A DNA stretch of 64,000 nucleotides from Filimonas sp. (GCA_017306865.1 JAFKHH010000019.1:1-64000), one strand, 5' to 3'; shown: positions 9,131 to 16,931, counted from the first letter of the stretch. Numbers and translations: made by a program. Notes: generated from the letters alone by a model not told the origin.

Positions 9131-9582
9131 TTTTGCAAGTGTTTTTTCTCAAATTCCTGTGTCAGTTCAATTACTTTCCGGCACAAGTCCGCCATTTCTG
9201 CCGTCTGTTTTTCCAGTTTAAAGAGGTAAGCAGATGCTTTTTTCTCCGAAAAATTGCGGTACAATATCTTCACGATTTGGTTGTAGTTCACACCAACGGC
9301 TCTGAACTGGCTGTAAAAACTGGTGAGCCTTGTATGAAATTCTACGGCATCCATATCAATTTTTACTGTCTTAATTGTTTTCTGAAAGATGCAGGCAGTA
9401 ATAAAATGCGCCATTACTTTCATTCCCGATTGCTCGAACAACGTAAGGAACTGTGCGTTTTCCGTATCGTTCAGGCTAATCGAATAGCGGTGGGTTGCAG
9501 GGTCATTCTTAGGCTTGCGACCACCTTTGCTTATTTGATTTCTTTTCTTGTCGTCCATATCTCTATCCATTACAATTTCCAT
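9127..9582 (-). CDS. mobA: Mobilisation accessory protein MobA
   Basis: About 150 residues. The core (GRKPKNDPATHRYSISLNDTENAQFL) is a ribbon-helix-helix-like DNA-binding segment of Bacteroidota MobA proteins, followed by a helical part ending near mobB. MobA helps the relaxase bind oriT. The frame is open to an ATG at 9651, but that start lies inside the loop of a 12-bp inverted repeat and gives an unlikely N-terminus. I prefer the ATG at 9582; those at 9570 or 9558 (MDDKKRN) are also possible. Confidence 0.85.
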   Translation of the reverse strand: MEIVMDRDMDDKKRNQISKGGRKPKNDPATHRYSISLNDTENAQFLTLFEQSGMKVMAHFITACIFQKTIKTVKIDMDAVEFHTRLTSFYSQFRAVGVNYNQIVKILYRNFSEKKASAYLFKLEKQTAEMADLCRKVIELTQEFEKKHLQK

Positions 9583-9718
9583 AAACCCCGACTTCGGAGG
9601 GGGTTTTCCGGCTCCATGCAATGGCAAGTTGTTTTTAGCTGCGGAAAGCATTTCAAGCAGCTAAAAACATAACTTGCTCTGTTCGGTTGAACAGAAAATC
9701 CGCCCTGCGGGACGGATT
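9583..9718. other. Candidate oriT: nested inverted repeats ahead of mobA
   Basis: Three inverted repeats lie in 136 bp. The first is AAACCCC/GGGGGTTT-type arms at about 9583-9606. The second is a large stem, GTTTTTAGCTGC (9631-9642) with GCAGCTAAAAAC (9657-9668), extended by CAAGTT (9625-9630) and AACTTG (9671-9676). The third is AATCCG (9697-9702) with CGGATT (9713-9718), enclosing CCC/GGG. The position directly upstream of mobA-mobB is where mobilisation origins of this family lie. No nick site is assigned. Confidence 0.45.
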
Positions 9719-10305
9719 GGATAAAGCAGAAAAAAACGACTTAGAGCCGTTCCACTTATAGCCTCTTATCTCCAATGATTTTTCCATTCTCCTGTTGCAT
9801 TGATGCAACTACAAAATAAGTGCAGCTTTCCCGAAGCATCACCCTGTTGCACACTGCCAAACACTGCCACAGAACGCCAATAGCTACCACTTCGCAGCAA
9901 TGCGATAAAATAACCCGCTCCTTTGTGATAGCATTCAGGCAAGCGTGTTGGCAGGCATTCATTCCGGTTGGCAGTTCAGAAAGACAGCATACAAGATTGC
10001 AGGAACCTAAGAATGTCTGATAGCATTCAGTCCGGCAGGCTGGCACACCTGAAAGAAAGCAGGACGGCTTTCATGTTGGGCTGCAAGGTGGCATGACAGC
10101 TCACAAAGGAAACGGCTTGCAAGCGTGACAGCAGAAATGCAAGATGGTCGGCACGACAGGCAGAAAGGTTGTTTGCCTGATAGCCGGAGTTCCATCGGGA
10201 TAGCATGACAGTATTATTTCATGCAGGATAACACGCTATCAAGAAAGCCATCCCGCAGGATTGCAGGCAGTACAAACAGAATTAAATTTTAAAACAGAAT
10301 AGAAA
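9719..10305. other. Non-coding mobA-traA region with degenerate GACAG/GCA repeats
   Basis: No convincing gene. The stretch 9980-10290 is unusually rich in short related words on the plus strand: GACAGCA, GCATGACAG, GCGTGACAGCA, GCACGACAGGCA, AGCATGACAG, TGATAGC and repeated GCAGG/GCAAG. CGGGAT/ATCCCG and GATAGC/GCTATC can pair around 10195-10255. The phased TGCCA array at 9855-9889 lies near its left end. It probably contains the tra promoter and leader. Confidence 0.5.
9855..9889 (+). promoter_or_regulatory. 10-bp-phased TGCCA direct repeats, site B (mobA-traA region)
   Basis: TGCCA at 9855 and 9865, CGCCA at 9875 and TACCA at 9885 are spaced exactly 10 bp apart. This is the longest plus-strand example of the unit. 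It lies about 417 bp upstream of traA, inside the non-coding leader. Confidence 0.55.
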
Positions 10306-11073
10306 ATGGAAACAAAAAACAAAACCCGATTCATTGCTTTTTCCAGCCAAAAAGGAGGCGTGGGTAAAAGCACTTTTACCACCATCACTGCAAGCATACT
10401 CCATTACCGCATGGGGTATAACGTGGTCGTATTTGATTGTGATTACCCACAGCACAGTCTTTGGCAGATGCGGGAACGGGATTTAAAAACGGTGATGAAA
10501 AGCGAAATCCTGAAAAGACTGGCGTACCGCCAGTTCACGACCATTAACAAAAAAGCATATCCGGTATTGCAGAGCAAGGCAGACAATGCTTTAAGGGATG
10601 CGGAGGCATTTTTACAATCTTCCGATGTCCCGGTGGATGTGGTTTTCTTCGACTTACCGGGAACTGTGAACACCCCCGGCTTGCTCAATACGCTGGCAGG
10701 AATGCAACATATCTTTTCACCTATCACGGCAGACCGTGTAGTGATGGAAAGTACATTGAGCTTTACCGATGTTCTGACCAATGTTTTGATGAAACGGGGA
10801 CAGACTTGCATCGAAACGATACGGTTATTTTGGAACCAGGTGGACGGACGGGAAAAATCGCACCTGTATGAAGCCTATGGAAATATCATCAATGAAGTTG
10901 GGCTGCAAACGATGGAAACCCGCATTGCAGACAGCAAACGCTTTCGCAAGGAAAGCGAAGCTACCGCAAAGACCGTTTTCCGCTCCACATTATTACCTCC
11001 CGATGAAAGATTGATGAAAGCCTGCGGGCTGGATTTGTTTATGGTAGAGTTTTTAAGAACCGTCAAATTGTAA
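10306..11073 (+). CDS. traA: TraA, ParA/MinD-like ATPase
   Basis: 255 residues. It begins with a deviant Walker A motif, SSQKGGVGKST (KGGVGKS at 16-22), followed by VFDCDYPQHS and VVFFDLPGT, the switch motifs of ParA-type ATPases. CTnDOT-like elements start the tra operon with such a protein. Its role is thought to be partition-like or in transfer-machine positioning, but is not established. It has a 5-bp gap to the next gene. The start is set by an ATG after AGAATAGAAA. Confidence 0.92.
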   Translation: METKNKTRFIAFSSQKGGVGKSTFTTITASILHYRMGYNVVVFDCDYPQHSLWQMRERDLKTVMKSEILKRLAYRQFTTINKKAYPVLQSKADNALRDAEAFLQSSDVPVDVVFFDLPGTVNTPGLLNTLAGMQHIFSPITADRVVMESTLSFTDVLTNVLMKRGQTCIETIRLFWNQVDGREKSHLYEAYGNIINEVGLQTMETRIADSKRFRKESEATAKTVFRSTLLPPDERLMKACGLDLFMVEFLRTVKL

Positions 11074-11078
11074 CGGCT

Positions 11079-11492
11079 ATGGAAAATGAGAATAAGAAAA
11101 AAACAAATGCCCCGATAGACGAGGCATACATCATGTCCATAATGGCGGGTGAAACAAAAAAGCCTGAAAAAGCAACGGAGGAACCCCAGGCAGAACAAAA
11201 GGAGTTGATAGACGAAAAGCCCGCATCTAAGGAGCGTACCCGTCAAAAGAAAGTTTCCGGGTTCAGTTACGGTGAGCGTTTCCTCAATGGTCATACCATG
11301 ACCCGCAGGGGTGATAAAAGCATTTACATCCGGCAGGAATATCACGAACGGCTTTCCCGTATTGTACAGGTTATCGGTGAGGATAAAATACCCCTGTATG
11401 CTTATTTGGACAATATTCTCGAACACCATTTTGAACAGTTTGAGAAAGCCATCACCGATGATTTTAATGAGAAATTTAAACCCATATTTTAA
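11079..11492 (+). CDS. TraB-like conjugal transfer protein (DUF3408 type)
   Basis: 137 residues. The N-terminal half is charged and Lys/Glu rich. The C-terminal half (MTRRGDKSIYIRQEYHERLSRIVQVIGEDKIPLYAYLDNILEHHFEQF) carries the signature of the DUF3408 family found after traA in Bacteroidota conjugative elements. The fold looks like a ribbon-helix-helix DNA-binding segment. The molecular role is unknown. It is directly downstream of traA and 5 bp upstream of the next gene. Confidence 0.85.
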   Translation: MENENKKKTNAPIDEAYIMSIMAGETKKPEKATEEPQAEQKELIDEKPASKERTRQKKVSGFSYGERFLNGHTMTRRGDKSIYIRQEYHERLSRIVQVIGEDKIPLYAYLDNILEHHFEQFEKAITDDFNEKFKPIF

Positions 11493-11497
11493 AGTAT

Positions 11498-12142
11498 TTG
11501 ATTATGGAAATAATAATTGTTATCTGCCTGCTGATTGTTATTGTGCTGCTGGCAAAGGATAAAATCATCATCAAAAAGGTGGTGAAAAGCAAGCCTCAAC
11601 ATCCTGCGGTAAATCCCGATTTATCGGAAATAATGGGCAAGCCAAAGCCTGTAAAGCGACACATAGTGCCAACAAGTGCCACGAAACGCCAATTTGATAA
11701 AAAGGCTGATATACCTGATAATTTTGAAGCAGAAACCAACGAAGCAGGTTTTGCGAGGGAAATTCCGCAGGAGGAATTGGATGAAGTTTTTGGGAGTGAA
11801 CCTGTTTCCGATTTTGAGAGTGAGGACGAGGAATGGCAAGAACAGGGATTACCGAACAGCGACAATGGGTTTGCCACAGGGGTTACCTACGAGGAACTGA
11901 CAACCGTGGGGGCATTGCTTCAGCAAGACGTGCTGGAACCTGCCTCTCAACAAAAAGCGGTAGACATCGTTCAGCGAATACAGGGAACCGAATTGTTTAG
12001 CTTGCTCGAAAACTCCATAGAGGGGGCTTCACGAAAGATTGCGGAGCTGCTGGATAAAAGCCTCCCCGCCAGAGCGGATTTCAATTCTTCCAACGTGCGG
12101 AATAAGGATTTAGAGGGTTTCGACATTGGGGAGTTTGTCTGA
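11498..12142 (+). CDS. TraD-like conjugal transfer protein
   Basis: 214 residues, with one N-terminal membrane helix (IIIVICLLIVIVLLA) and a long acidic, low-complexity cytoplasmic region. The C-terminal segment resembles the conserved tail of TraD-type proteins of Bacteroidota elements (VGALLQQDVL ... GTELFSLLENSI ... DFNSSNVRNKDLEGFDIGEFV, quoted in parts). Function unknown. The stop codon lies inside a hairpin followed by T residues, so this is the last gene of the first tra transcript. A phased TGCCA array lies within its coding sequence at 11667-11691. Confidence 0.75.
   Translation: MIMEIIIVICLLIVIVLLAKDKIIIKKVVKSKPQHPAVNPDLSEIMGKPKPVKRHIVPTSATKRQFDKKADIPDNFEAETNEAGFAREIPQEELDEVFGSEPVSDFESEDEEWQEQGLPNSDNGFATGVTYEELTTVGALLQQDVLEPASQQKAVDIVQRIQGTELFSLLENSIEGASRKIAELLDKSLPARADFNSSNVRNKDLEGFDIGEFV
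11667..11691 (+). repeat. 10-bp-phased TGCCA direct repeats, site C (inside traD-like gene)
   Basis: TGCCA at 11667 and 11677 and CGCCA at 11687 are exactly 10 bp apart. About 26 of 32 bases match site B, including the flanking bases. It is intragenic, so it may be fortuitous or an upstream element for a downstream promoter. Confidence 0.4.
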
Positions 12143-12159
12143 AAAGACAGCTCCCTTTT
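12129..12159 (+). terminator. Terminator at the end of the traA-traD unit
   Basis: GGGAG (12129-12133) pairs with CTCCC (12151-12155), and TGTCT (12136-12140) with AGACA (12145-12149). TTTT follows. The stem overlaps the traD-like stop codon and ends just before the convergent defence-island gene. Confidence 0.6.
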
Positions 12160-12161
12160 GT

Positions 12162-12962
12162 TTATATCGCTTTATCAAGTCTTTTATGAATGTAGGATAT
12201 GGTATTCAAAATATCCAAAGCCTCGTCTTCGGTAATTTCAAATTTGATTTTAGGTTCGTGCGCCGTAGAGTTTCTAATTAAGCCAAACATACCTTTAATC
12301 AAGTTGCATAATCCTAAATGCTCGCTTCTATCCGTATCCGTTTTTAAGTGATTGATTTTAACCAACGGATTACTGGTAGAAAATGAAGTTTCTGCTAAAG
12401 CATTGCCATCTGCATAAAGCCCGGTCATTTTCCTTAAACGGTCTGCAATACTTTTGGTAGCCTCAAAAACAGAATGAAAGTAGTTTTCAACCAATAGTTC
12501 AGCCTTACAATATTCAAATATCGCAGCATGAACATTCCTGCTTTCCAACTTATGTTTTAAGCGGCTGGCACGTTGTTCGGCTTCTGCGATTGTTGTAGCT
12601 TTTTCAACTAATCTGAATTTACCTTGCTCTGTGAGTTCTGTACCTATAAACGCTAAACGTTTATTAACCTCTAATCTGCGGTTATGAAAAATTTCTTCTT
12701 TCCCAATATACCGAACAGGTTGCAAAGCATCTTGCACAAATCTTAGTATATGATTTGAACATTGATTTTTATTCTGCCAATCAGCAAATGCAGAATACAG
12801 TCTTCTCCATTTTGTGTTTTGAGGGTCAACATCCGGGATGTTTGCGTTCAATAGAATTTGCCCTATTTCCGTACCTGTCAAACCATCCGAAGCATCTCCA
12901 ATAGTTTTACATAATCCCTCCAACACATGCGCTTCAAACATTGGACGTTTAATACTTGCCAT
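12162..12962 (-). CDS. TIGR02391/Ymh-like protein, last gene of the defence-like island
   Basis: 266 residues. The C-terminal part (LCNLIKGMFGLIRNSTAHEPKIKFEITEDEALDILNTISYIHKRLD, quoted as a landmark: GLIRNSTAHEPK) is the hallmark of the TIGR02391 (Ymh) family, with the RN-x3-H core that recurs in HEPN-like abortive-infection proteins. The N-terminal 100 residues look like a winged-helix or small helical domain. Family members are common in phage-defence neighbourhoods; their activity is unproven. It is 5 bp from the preceding gene, hence the same operon. An RNase role is inference. Confidence 0.75.
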   Translation of the reverse strand: MASIKRPMFEAHVLEGLCKTIGDASDGLTGTEIGQILLNANIPDVDPQNTKWRRLYSAFADWQNKNQCSNHILRFVQDALQPVRYIGKEEIFHNRRLEVNKRLAFIGTELTEQGKFRLVEKATTIAEAEQRASRLKHKLESRNVHAAIFEYCKAELLVENYFHSVFEATKSIADRLRKMTGLYADGNALAETSFSTSNPLVKINHLKTDTDRSEHLGLCNLIKGMFGLIRNSTAHEPKIKFEITEDEALDILNTISYIHKRLDKAI

Positions 12963-12967
12963 ACTTT

Positions 12968-14014
12968 CTACTTTTCTTCCTCGTAATAGATTTTGTAATA
13001 CTTCCTACCATCTTTCTCAACACCCTTTTCAATAAGATCTTTATTCCCATGAATATATATGTCGAAATTTCGGTCAAGTTTTAGTACGCTTTTGAAAACA
13101 CGAGATTGTTTTTTTACAGCTTGGGAAGATATTGGGAAGCTATCTGCTAATTCTACCTCATTTTCCTGTCTGTAAGTTTGATCGAACTTTCTAAACGATT
13201 CAATAACATTGTTGTCTCCAAACACTTCCTCTTCAAACTCCTCTTTATTAAATGTCTCATTCTTTTTAAAATAGTCCACAGATCGATTTAAAAAATCAAT
13301 TTTATCGGCTTTACTCAACTCAAAGTCTTCATCTAATTGCTTTGTTACAAACTGTTTGGCTATTCCTAAAAATTGGTTGGTTTGATGGTATTCATCCTTG
13401 ATAATGCTCACATTAAGAAACTCATCTTTCCAATATTGTGCTTCGTTTGATTTGCTTGCATTATCAATAATTAAAATTTTATATCCTGTTTCGGCAGTTG
13501 TATTGAAAATCAAACAGCCTTTATCCATGCTTTTCAAATCGAATCCAATTTCATGTACAATATTATAATTCGATCTTTGCTTCTTCATCTGAATAAATGG
13601 AGAAGGTGTTTCTGATTTGAAAATGCCAAGTACATTAACAACCTCATCTTCTATAATTACATTGTCGAATAGTGAAATATTGAGTTGCCCTTCTTTTATT
13701 TTGGGGTGCATTGACTGTTCATAAAGTAATTTTGCTATACTTTGAGAATTTGAGATAAAAGAATTTGGATCTGAAAATATCTGCTTAGCTAAAGTAAACA
13801 CTTCATTCATCTCAATATTTACTGCATGGGTAAATTTGTAAAGTTCTTCTGTTTTTAAAAGGGATAAGAAATATTTTAAAAGATAGTTTTTCGTGTCCGA
13901 TGCTAAGAGCGATTCTTCATTAGAAAGACTATATTTTTCATCTCGTAATTTATTTCCAATTTGGTGCGTAATAATTTTCTCTATTTCTACTTGGGTAAAA
14001 TCTATATTATTCAT
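12968..14014 (-). CDS. NdpA/YejK-like nucleoid-associated protein
   Basis: 348 residues. The order of motifs fits the 37-kDa nucleoid-associated family (PF04245): an N-terminal helix with ITHQIGNKLRDEKYSLS, the central sheet region with SLFDNVIIEDEVVNVLGIFKSE, then AQYWKDEFLNVSIIKDEYHQTNQFL, a very typical NdpA block, and a charged C-terminal helical part. NdpA binds nucleoid DNA. Its place here, with gaps of 3 and 5 bp to its neighbours, suggests it has been recruited as a DNA-binding component of the island. Confidence 0.8.
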   Translation of the reverse strand: MNNIDFTQVEIEKIITHQIGNKLRDEKYSLSNEESLLASDTKNYLLKYFLSLLKTEELYKFTHAVNIEMNEVFTLAKQIFSDPNSFISNSQSIAKLLYEQSMHPKIKEGQLNISLFDNVIIEDEVVNVLGIFKSETPSPFIQMKKQRSNYNIVHEIGFDLKSMDKGCLIFNTTAETGYKILIIDNASKSNEAQYWKDEFLNVSIIKDEYHQTNQFLGIAKQFVTKQLDEDFELSKADKIDFLNRSVDYFKKNETFNKEEFEEEVFGDNNVIESFRKFDQTYRQENEVELADSFPISSQAVKKQSRVFKSVLKLDRNFDIYIHGNKDLIEKGVEKDGRKYYKIYYEEEK

Positions 14015-14017
14015 CTT

Positions 14018-15154
14018 TTATGTCGTATGTTGTACAGAATGTGGTTGAGATTTCAGTAAATTATATTTTTCCATTTTGAATTTTTCAAATTCTTGTAATA
14101 AAAATAACCTCACTTTATCTTTGTTTACTCCTTTATATTCATCTTTAAGATTAACGGTTGAAACATCTATTGAAAATTCAATGTTGCTAAGTCGTTTTTT
14201 GAAATATCCGTTGAAGCCAAATTGAACTACGCAGTTCCCTTCAGCGGCATGATAGGAAAAATTGTAAAGAGCTTCAACTGAGGCTAACTCAATATATTTA
14301 TGATTCTCATTTTCATTAATCAAATAATGTTCATGTAGTGTTTCGCCATTTATTTTTAAAGTATTTACTTTACCCGTCATTAACTTGGCAATTTCAATTG
14401 GCATTTCCATAGTTCTATCAGGAGCAATATCCAAATCTGTGGCTCTTTGAAATTCAAAAATTTCAGAACTATCAGTTAGACTTAAAAAAAATTTAATCCT
14501 TTCTTCATTTGTGAAATTGCTATACAAGATTCTTTCAACGTCTGTATTTGGTTTAGTATAGTTTTTACTTTTAAACTCATTAACCAAATGCTTAACACCC
14601 AAATCCGCAATTGTTTGAGTTTCAGGAGAGGTGTAAATCATTCTTAGATATACCTTGTCATTTTCTTGTACCTTCTCTAAGACAATTTCTCCATCATACT
14701 CATTTTTAGTTCTATACCAGCCAGAATTATAATTATTCGTTTGACATCTAAATTGCATTTTCACTTTGTTTGGATTTCCTTCAACCATTGCAAAATTGGT
14801 TTGCGAAATAACAGCCTGTCGTGAATCCGCTGTTCTTATAATTTCCTTTAAATCAATCTTGTCAGGAACAACTTTAATGAGATCATCTGTATTATGCCAG
14901 GCTAAAGGTCTTGAAAGAATTTTTTGGTTTAATTCTTTTCCTCGAATGTTTTCTTTAATATATTCAAATTCACTCGGAGAAAGTATTGTTGACAATAAAA
15001 TTGGATATGTATCATTATTCTTTGAATCCTCTAAATAAATTCCACGCAGTCTGAGCAAGTATTTCAATTTTGTGTCGGATAATGACGGATGATTTAAAAC
15101 GTCCTGAAGAGTTGCTCCAAAAGGGATATGCTTATTTACTTCTAACTTTTCCAT
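14018..15154 (-). CDS. GapS4b-like protein, candidate anti-phage component
   Basis: 378 residues. I recognise only the N-terminal part (PFGATLQDVLNHPSLSDTKLK, then LRLRGIY, then LSTILSPSEFEYIKENI). It resembles the SAP-like start of GapS4b proteins, the partner of GapS4a in the GAPS4 anti-phage system. This is from memory and not verified by search. The C-terminal half is mixed alpha/beta with no motif I can name. It ends 3 bp before the NdpA-like gene and begins 4 bp after the GapS4a-like gene, so obligate co-expression is likely. Confidence 0.5.
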   Translation of the reverse strand: MEKLEVNKHIPFGATLQDVLNHPSLSDTKLKYLLRLRGIYLEDSKNNDTYPILLSTILSPSEFEYIKENIRGKELNQKILSRPLAWHNTDDLIKVVPDKIDLKEIIRTADSRQAVISQTNFAMVEGNPNKVKMQFRCQTNNYNSGWYRTKNEYDGEIVLEKVQENDKVYLRMIYTSPETQTIADLGVKHLVNEFKSKNYTKPNTDVERILYSNFTNEERIKFFLSLTDSSEIFEFQRATDLDIAPDRTMEMPIEIAKLMTGKVNTLKINGETLHEHYLINENENHKYIELASVEALYNFSYHAAEGNCVVQFGFNGYFKKRLSNIEFSIDVSTVNLKDEYKGVNKDKVRLFLLQEFEKFKMEKYNLLKSQPHSVQHTT

Positions 15155-15158
15155 AGTA

Positions 15159-16064
15159 CTAACGTAAAATAGGGTTATTATAATTTACTACTTCTAACTG
15201 CGAAGTAAAAGAGGCATCATTGAATATTTGCTTAATGTTGTTTACCGTTGGCAAATGTTCAGTTTCTGAATAGTCCGGAAAGCCAATTAATGTCGCTCCT
15301 TGTGCATTACAGCCAATATTTTTTGCTATTCCCATGTATTTCATCAAATCATCTCTATCAAAATTGTCGATTGCATTTATAATGATAGTTGTTTCATTCT
15401 CCTTTGATGCTCTCAATGGTAATATACTTGAGTTAATGTACTGAATCGGCATAACTCTCCCGTTTCGTGGATTTCGGTCATCATTATTTAGCCCATTGTT
15501 GAAATAAACAAAGTCAATATTGTGTAGACGATATTTCAATTGAGCAAAACAAATCGAATCATATATGAACTCAATCCGTTTATTGTCAACTAAAAAAATG
15601 CCGTCGTGATTTACCCCTGTATTTAACTCAATCCGAGATAATCGACTTACTAAATCGTTCTCACCTGTTCCTGAATTGTTCAACCAAAACAAAACACCTC
15701 GATCGAAATGTGTGTCAATGTTCTGGTGAAGATTTATTGTGTATTGTTTTAACTCAGACTTTTTAAAGGATTCAATTGCCTTAGCTAATTCAAGATATCG
15801 CTCTTTAAATTGTGTTGTTACTTGTGATACAGGATAAGGATCTGTGCTATATTTTGATGAATAGATGACATTTTCAATTGTGCTGCTCACCATAGGATTA
15901 ACGTAATGAAAATATCCATCTATCCCATTTGTTCTTTTTCTGAACTCGGTATCAATACTATCAATATCATCATTTCTTAAAGGATTTATCCATCCTATAA
16001 GGGCTAAAAAATCCGCTACTACTGTTTCGCCTACTTCTCCTACACGTTTTGAATATTCTCCCAT
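15159..16064 (-). CDS. GapS4a-like protein, putative PD-(D/E)XK-fold nuclease
   Basis: 301 residues. The start, MGEYSKRVGEVGETVVADFLALIGW (landmark: GEVGETVVADFL), matches the N-terminal helix of restriction-endonuclease-like folds. RTNGIDGYFHY (Asp49) and VIYSSKYS (Lys71) follow, consistent with the catalytic D...xxK region, although the usual acidic residue of ExK is Ser here. The middle region (GVLFWLNNSGTGENDLVSRL) may be the substrate-proximal sheet. The resemblance to GapS4a is from memory. It lies 20 bp after the XRE regulator and 4 bp before the GapS4b-like gene. Confidence 0.5.
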   Translation of the reverse strand: MGEYSKRVGEVGETVVADFLALIGWINPLRNDDIDSIDTEFRKRTNGIDGYFHYVNPMVSSTIENVIYSSKYSTDPYPVSQVTTQFKERYLELAKAIESFKKSELKQYTINLHQNIDTHFDRGVLFWLNNSGTGENDLVSRLSRIELNTGVNHDGIFLVDNKRIEFIYDSICFAQLKYRLHNIDFVYFNNGLNNDDRNPRNGRVMPIQYINSSILPLRASKENETTIIINAIDNFDRDDLMKYMGIAKNIGCNAQGATLIGFPDYSETEHLPTVNNIKQIFNDASFTSQLEVVNYNNPILR

Positions 16065-16084
16065 AATTTCTATTTAAGTTAAGT

Positions 16085-16420
16085 CTAAGTTTTTTTTCTT
16101 CGATAGTATTTGATTTTCTTCTCTACTATTTTTAGGATTTCAAGTCCATCTTCCTCATTAAGAAGTTGATTAGTGATCTTATCGCTAATGTATCTAACCT
16201 TTAGTTCGGACTGGTCAATTTTGAACATTCTTGAAATTCCATCAATGATTTGTTCATTGGCATTTCGTTCATTCTTCTCTATTTTACTCAATGTTGACGT
16301 ATCAATATTCAATTCCGCTGCGACTTTTCTAAGAGGAAGATTCGCTTTTCCCCTTAATGACCGGACATACTCGCCAAATGATATTCTTTCTAATGTTGAC
16401 ATTGACTTCTTGGACATCAT
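16085..16420 (-). CDS. XRE-family regulator of the defence-like island
   Basis: 111 residues with a clear Cro/C1 helix-turn-helix: SFGEYVRSLRGKANLPLRKVAAELNIDTSTLSKIEKNERN (landmark: VAAELNIDTSTLSKIE). A helical tail ending in Lys/Arg follows. It is the first gene of the five-gene minus-strand unit. A perfect palindrome overlaps its start and the predicted -7 box, so negative autoregulation is likely. Because the -7 box is so close, either the mRNA is leaderless or the true start is the Met at about 16402. Confidence 0.9.
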   Translation of the reverse strand: MMSKKSMSTLERISFGEYVRSLRGKANLPLRKVAAELNIDTSTLSKIEKNERNANEQIIDGISRMFKIDQSELKVRYISDKITNQLLNEEDGLEILKIVEKKIKYYRRKKT

Positions 16421-16433
16421 TTGTCCAAAAGTA
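16410..16433 (-). promoter_or_regulatory. Operator and -7 box of the XRE regulator
   Basis: TTGGACA (16410-16416) and TGTCCAA (16422-16428) form a perfect inverted repeat with a 5-bp centre. It covers the start codon. On the minus strand TACTTTTG (16433-16426) matches TAnnTTTG and overlaps the right arm. A repressor bound here would block the island's own promoter. Confidence 0.65.
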
Positions 16434-16490
16434 ATAAAATTCTATGATTTGAAAAATATGTATTTCATAGGTATCAATTACTCATAACAC

Positions 16491-16515
16491 TGCCACTCAC
16501 TGCCAAGTAATTCCA
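16491..16515 (+). promoter_or_regulatory. 10-bp-phased TGCCA direct repeats, site D (upstream of traE)
   Basis: TGCCA at 16491 and 16501 and TTCCA at 16511 are exactly 10 bp apart. The array ends 100 bp before the traE ATG and lies in the gap between the divergent xre and traE genes. It is the only obvious regulatory signal on the traE side. Confidence 0.55.
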
Positions 16516-16614
16516 CTGAAAGACACATCGTTATTGCGCCTCTTTTTTCCTGACACTTTTGTTCCGAAAGCCCACAGAAAGCGGGAAGTAGAAACAAAAT
16601 AATTCATTCAGATT

Positions 16615-16920
16615 ATGGAAAGAAGAAAGAAAAAAGTATTGCTGACAGGCGTTGCGTTACTGTCGGCATTTGGTGTGTTCGCACAGGGAAACGGCAATGC
16701 TGGCATTCAGGAAGCAACACAAATGGTAACGGGATATTTTGACCCGGCTACCAAATTGATTTATGCCATCGGTGCGGTGGTTGGGTTAATCGGAGGTGTA
16801 AAGGTTTACAACAAATTCAGCAGTGGCGACCCGGACACATCGAAAACGGCGGCAAGCTGGTTCGGTGCGTGTATCTTCTTAATCGTTGCAGCAACCATCC
16901 TGCGTTCATTCTTCCTTTAA
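16615..16920 (+). CDS. traE: TraE (DUF4134), VirB2-like small membrane protein
   Basis: 101 residues: a signal-like N-terminus (LLTGVALLSAFGVFAQG), then two membrane helices (LIYAIGAVVGLIGGVKVYNKF and ACIFLIVAATILRSFFL). This is the usual layout of DUF4134, the first protein of the Bacteroidota mating-apparatus operon and a probable pilin-like (VirB2) subunit. It begins the second tra transcript after the island. The next gene starts 11 bp downstream. Confidence 0.9.
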   Translation: MERRKKKVLLTGVALLSAFGVFAQGNGNAGIQEATQMVTGYFDPATKLIYAIGAVVGLIGGVKVYNKFSSGDPDTSKTAASWFGACIFLIVAATILRSFFL

Positions 16921-16931
16921 TCCAATGCCCT

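Noticed and set aside
9756-10195. Open frames on both strands in the mobA-traA gap
   Set aside because: They are translations of the repetitive leader, overlap each other in opposite directions, have high Cys and no recognisable domain, and no ribosome site.
16869-16931. Longer start for traF
   Set aside because: It would overlap traE and lose the conserved MSNYNINKGIGRTVEFKGL beginning; 16932 is the family start.
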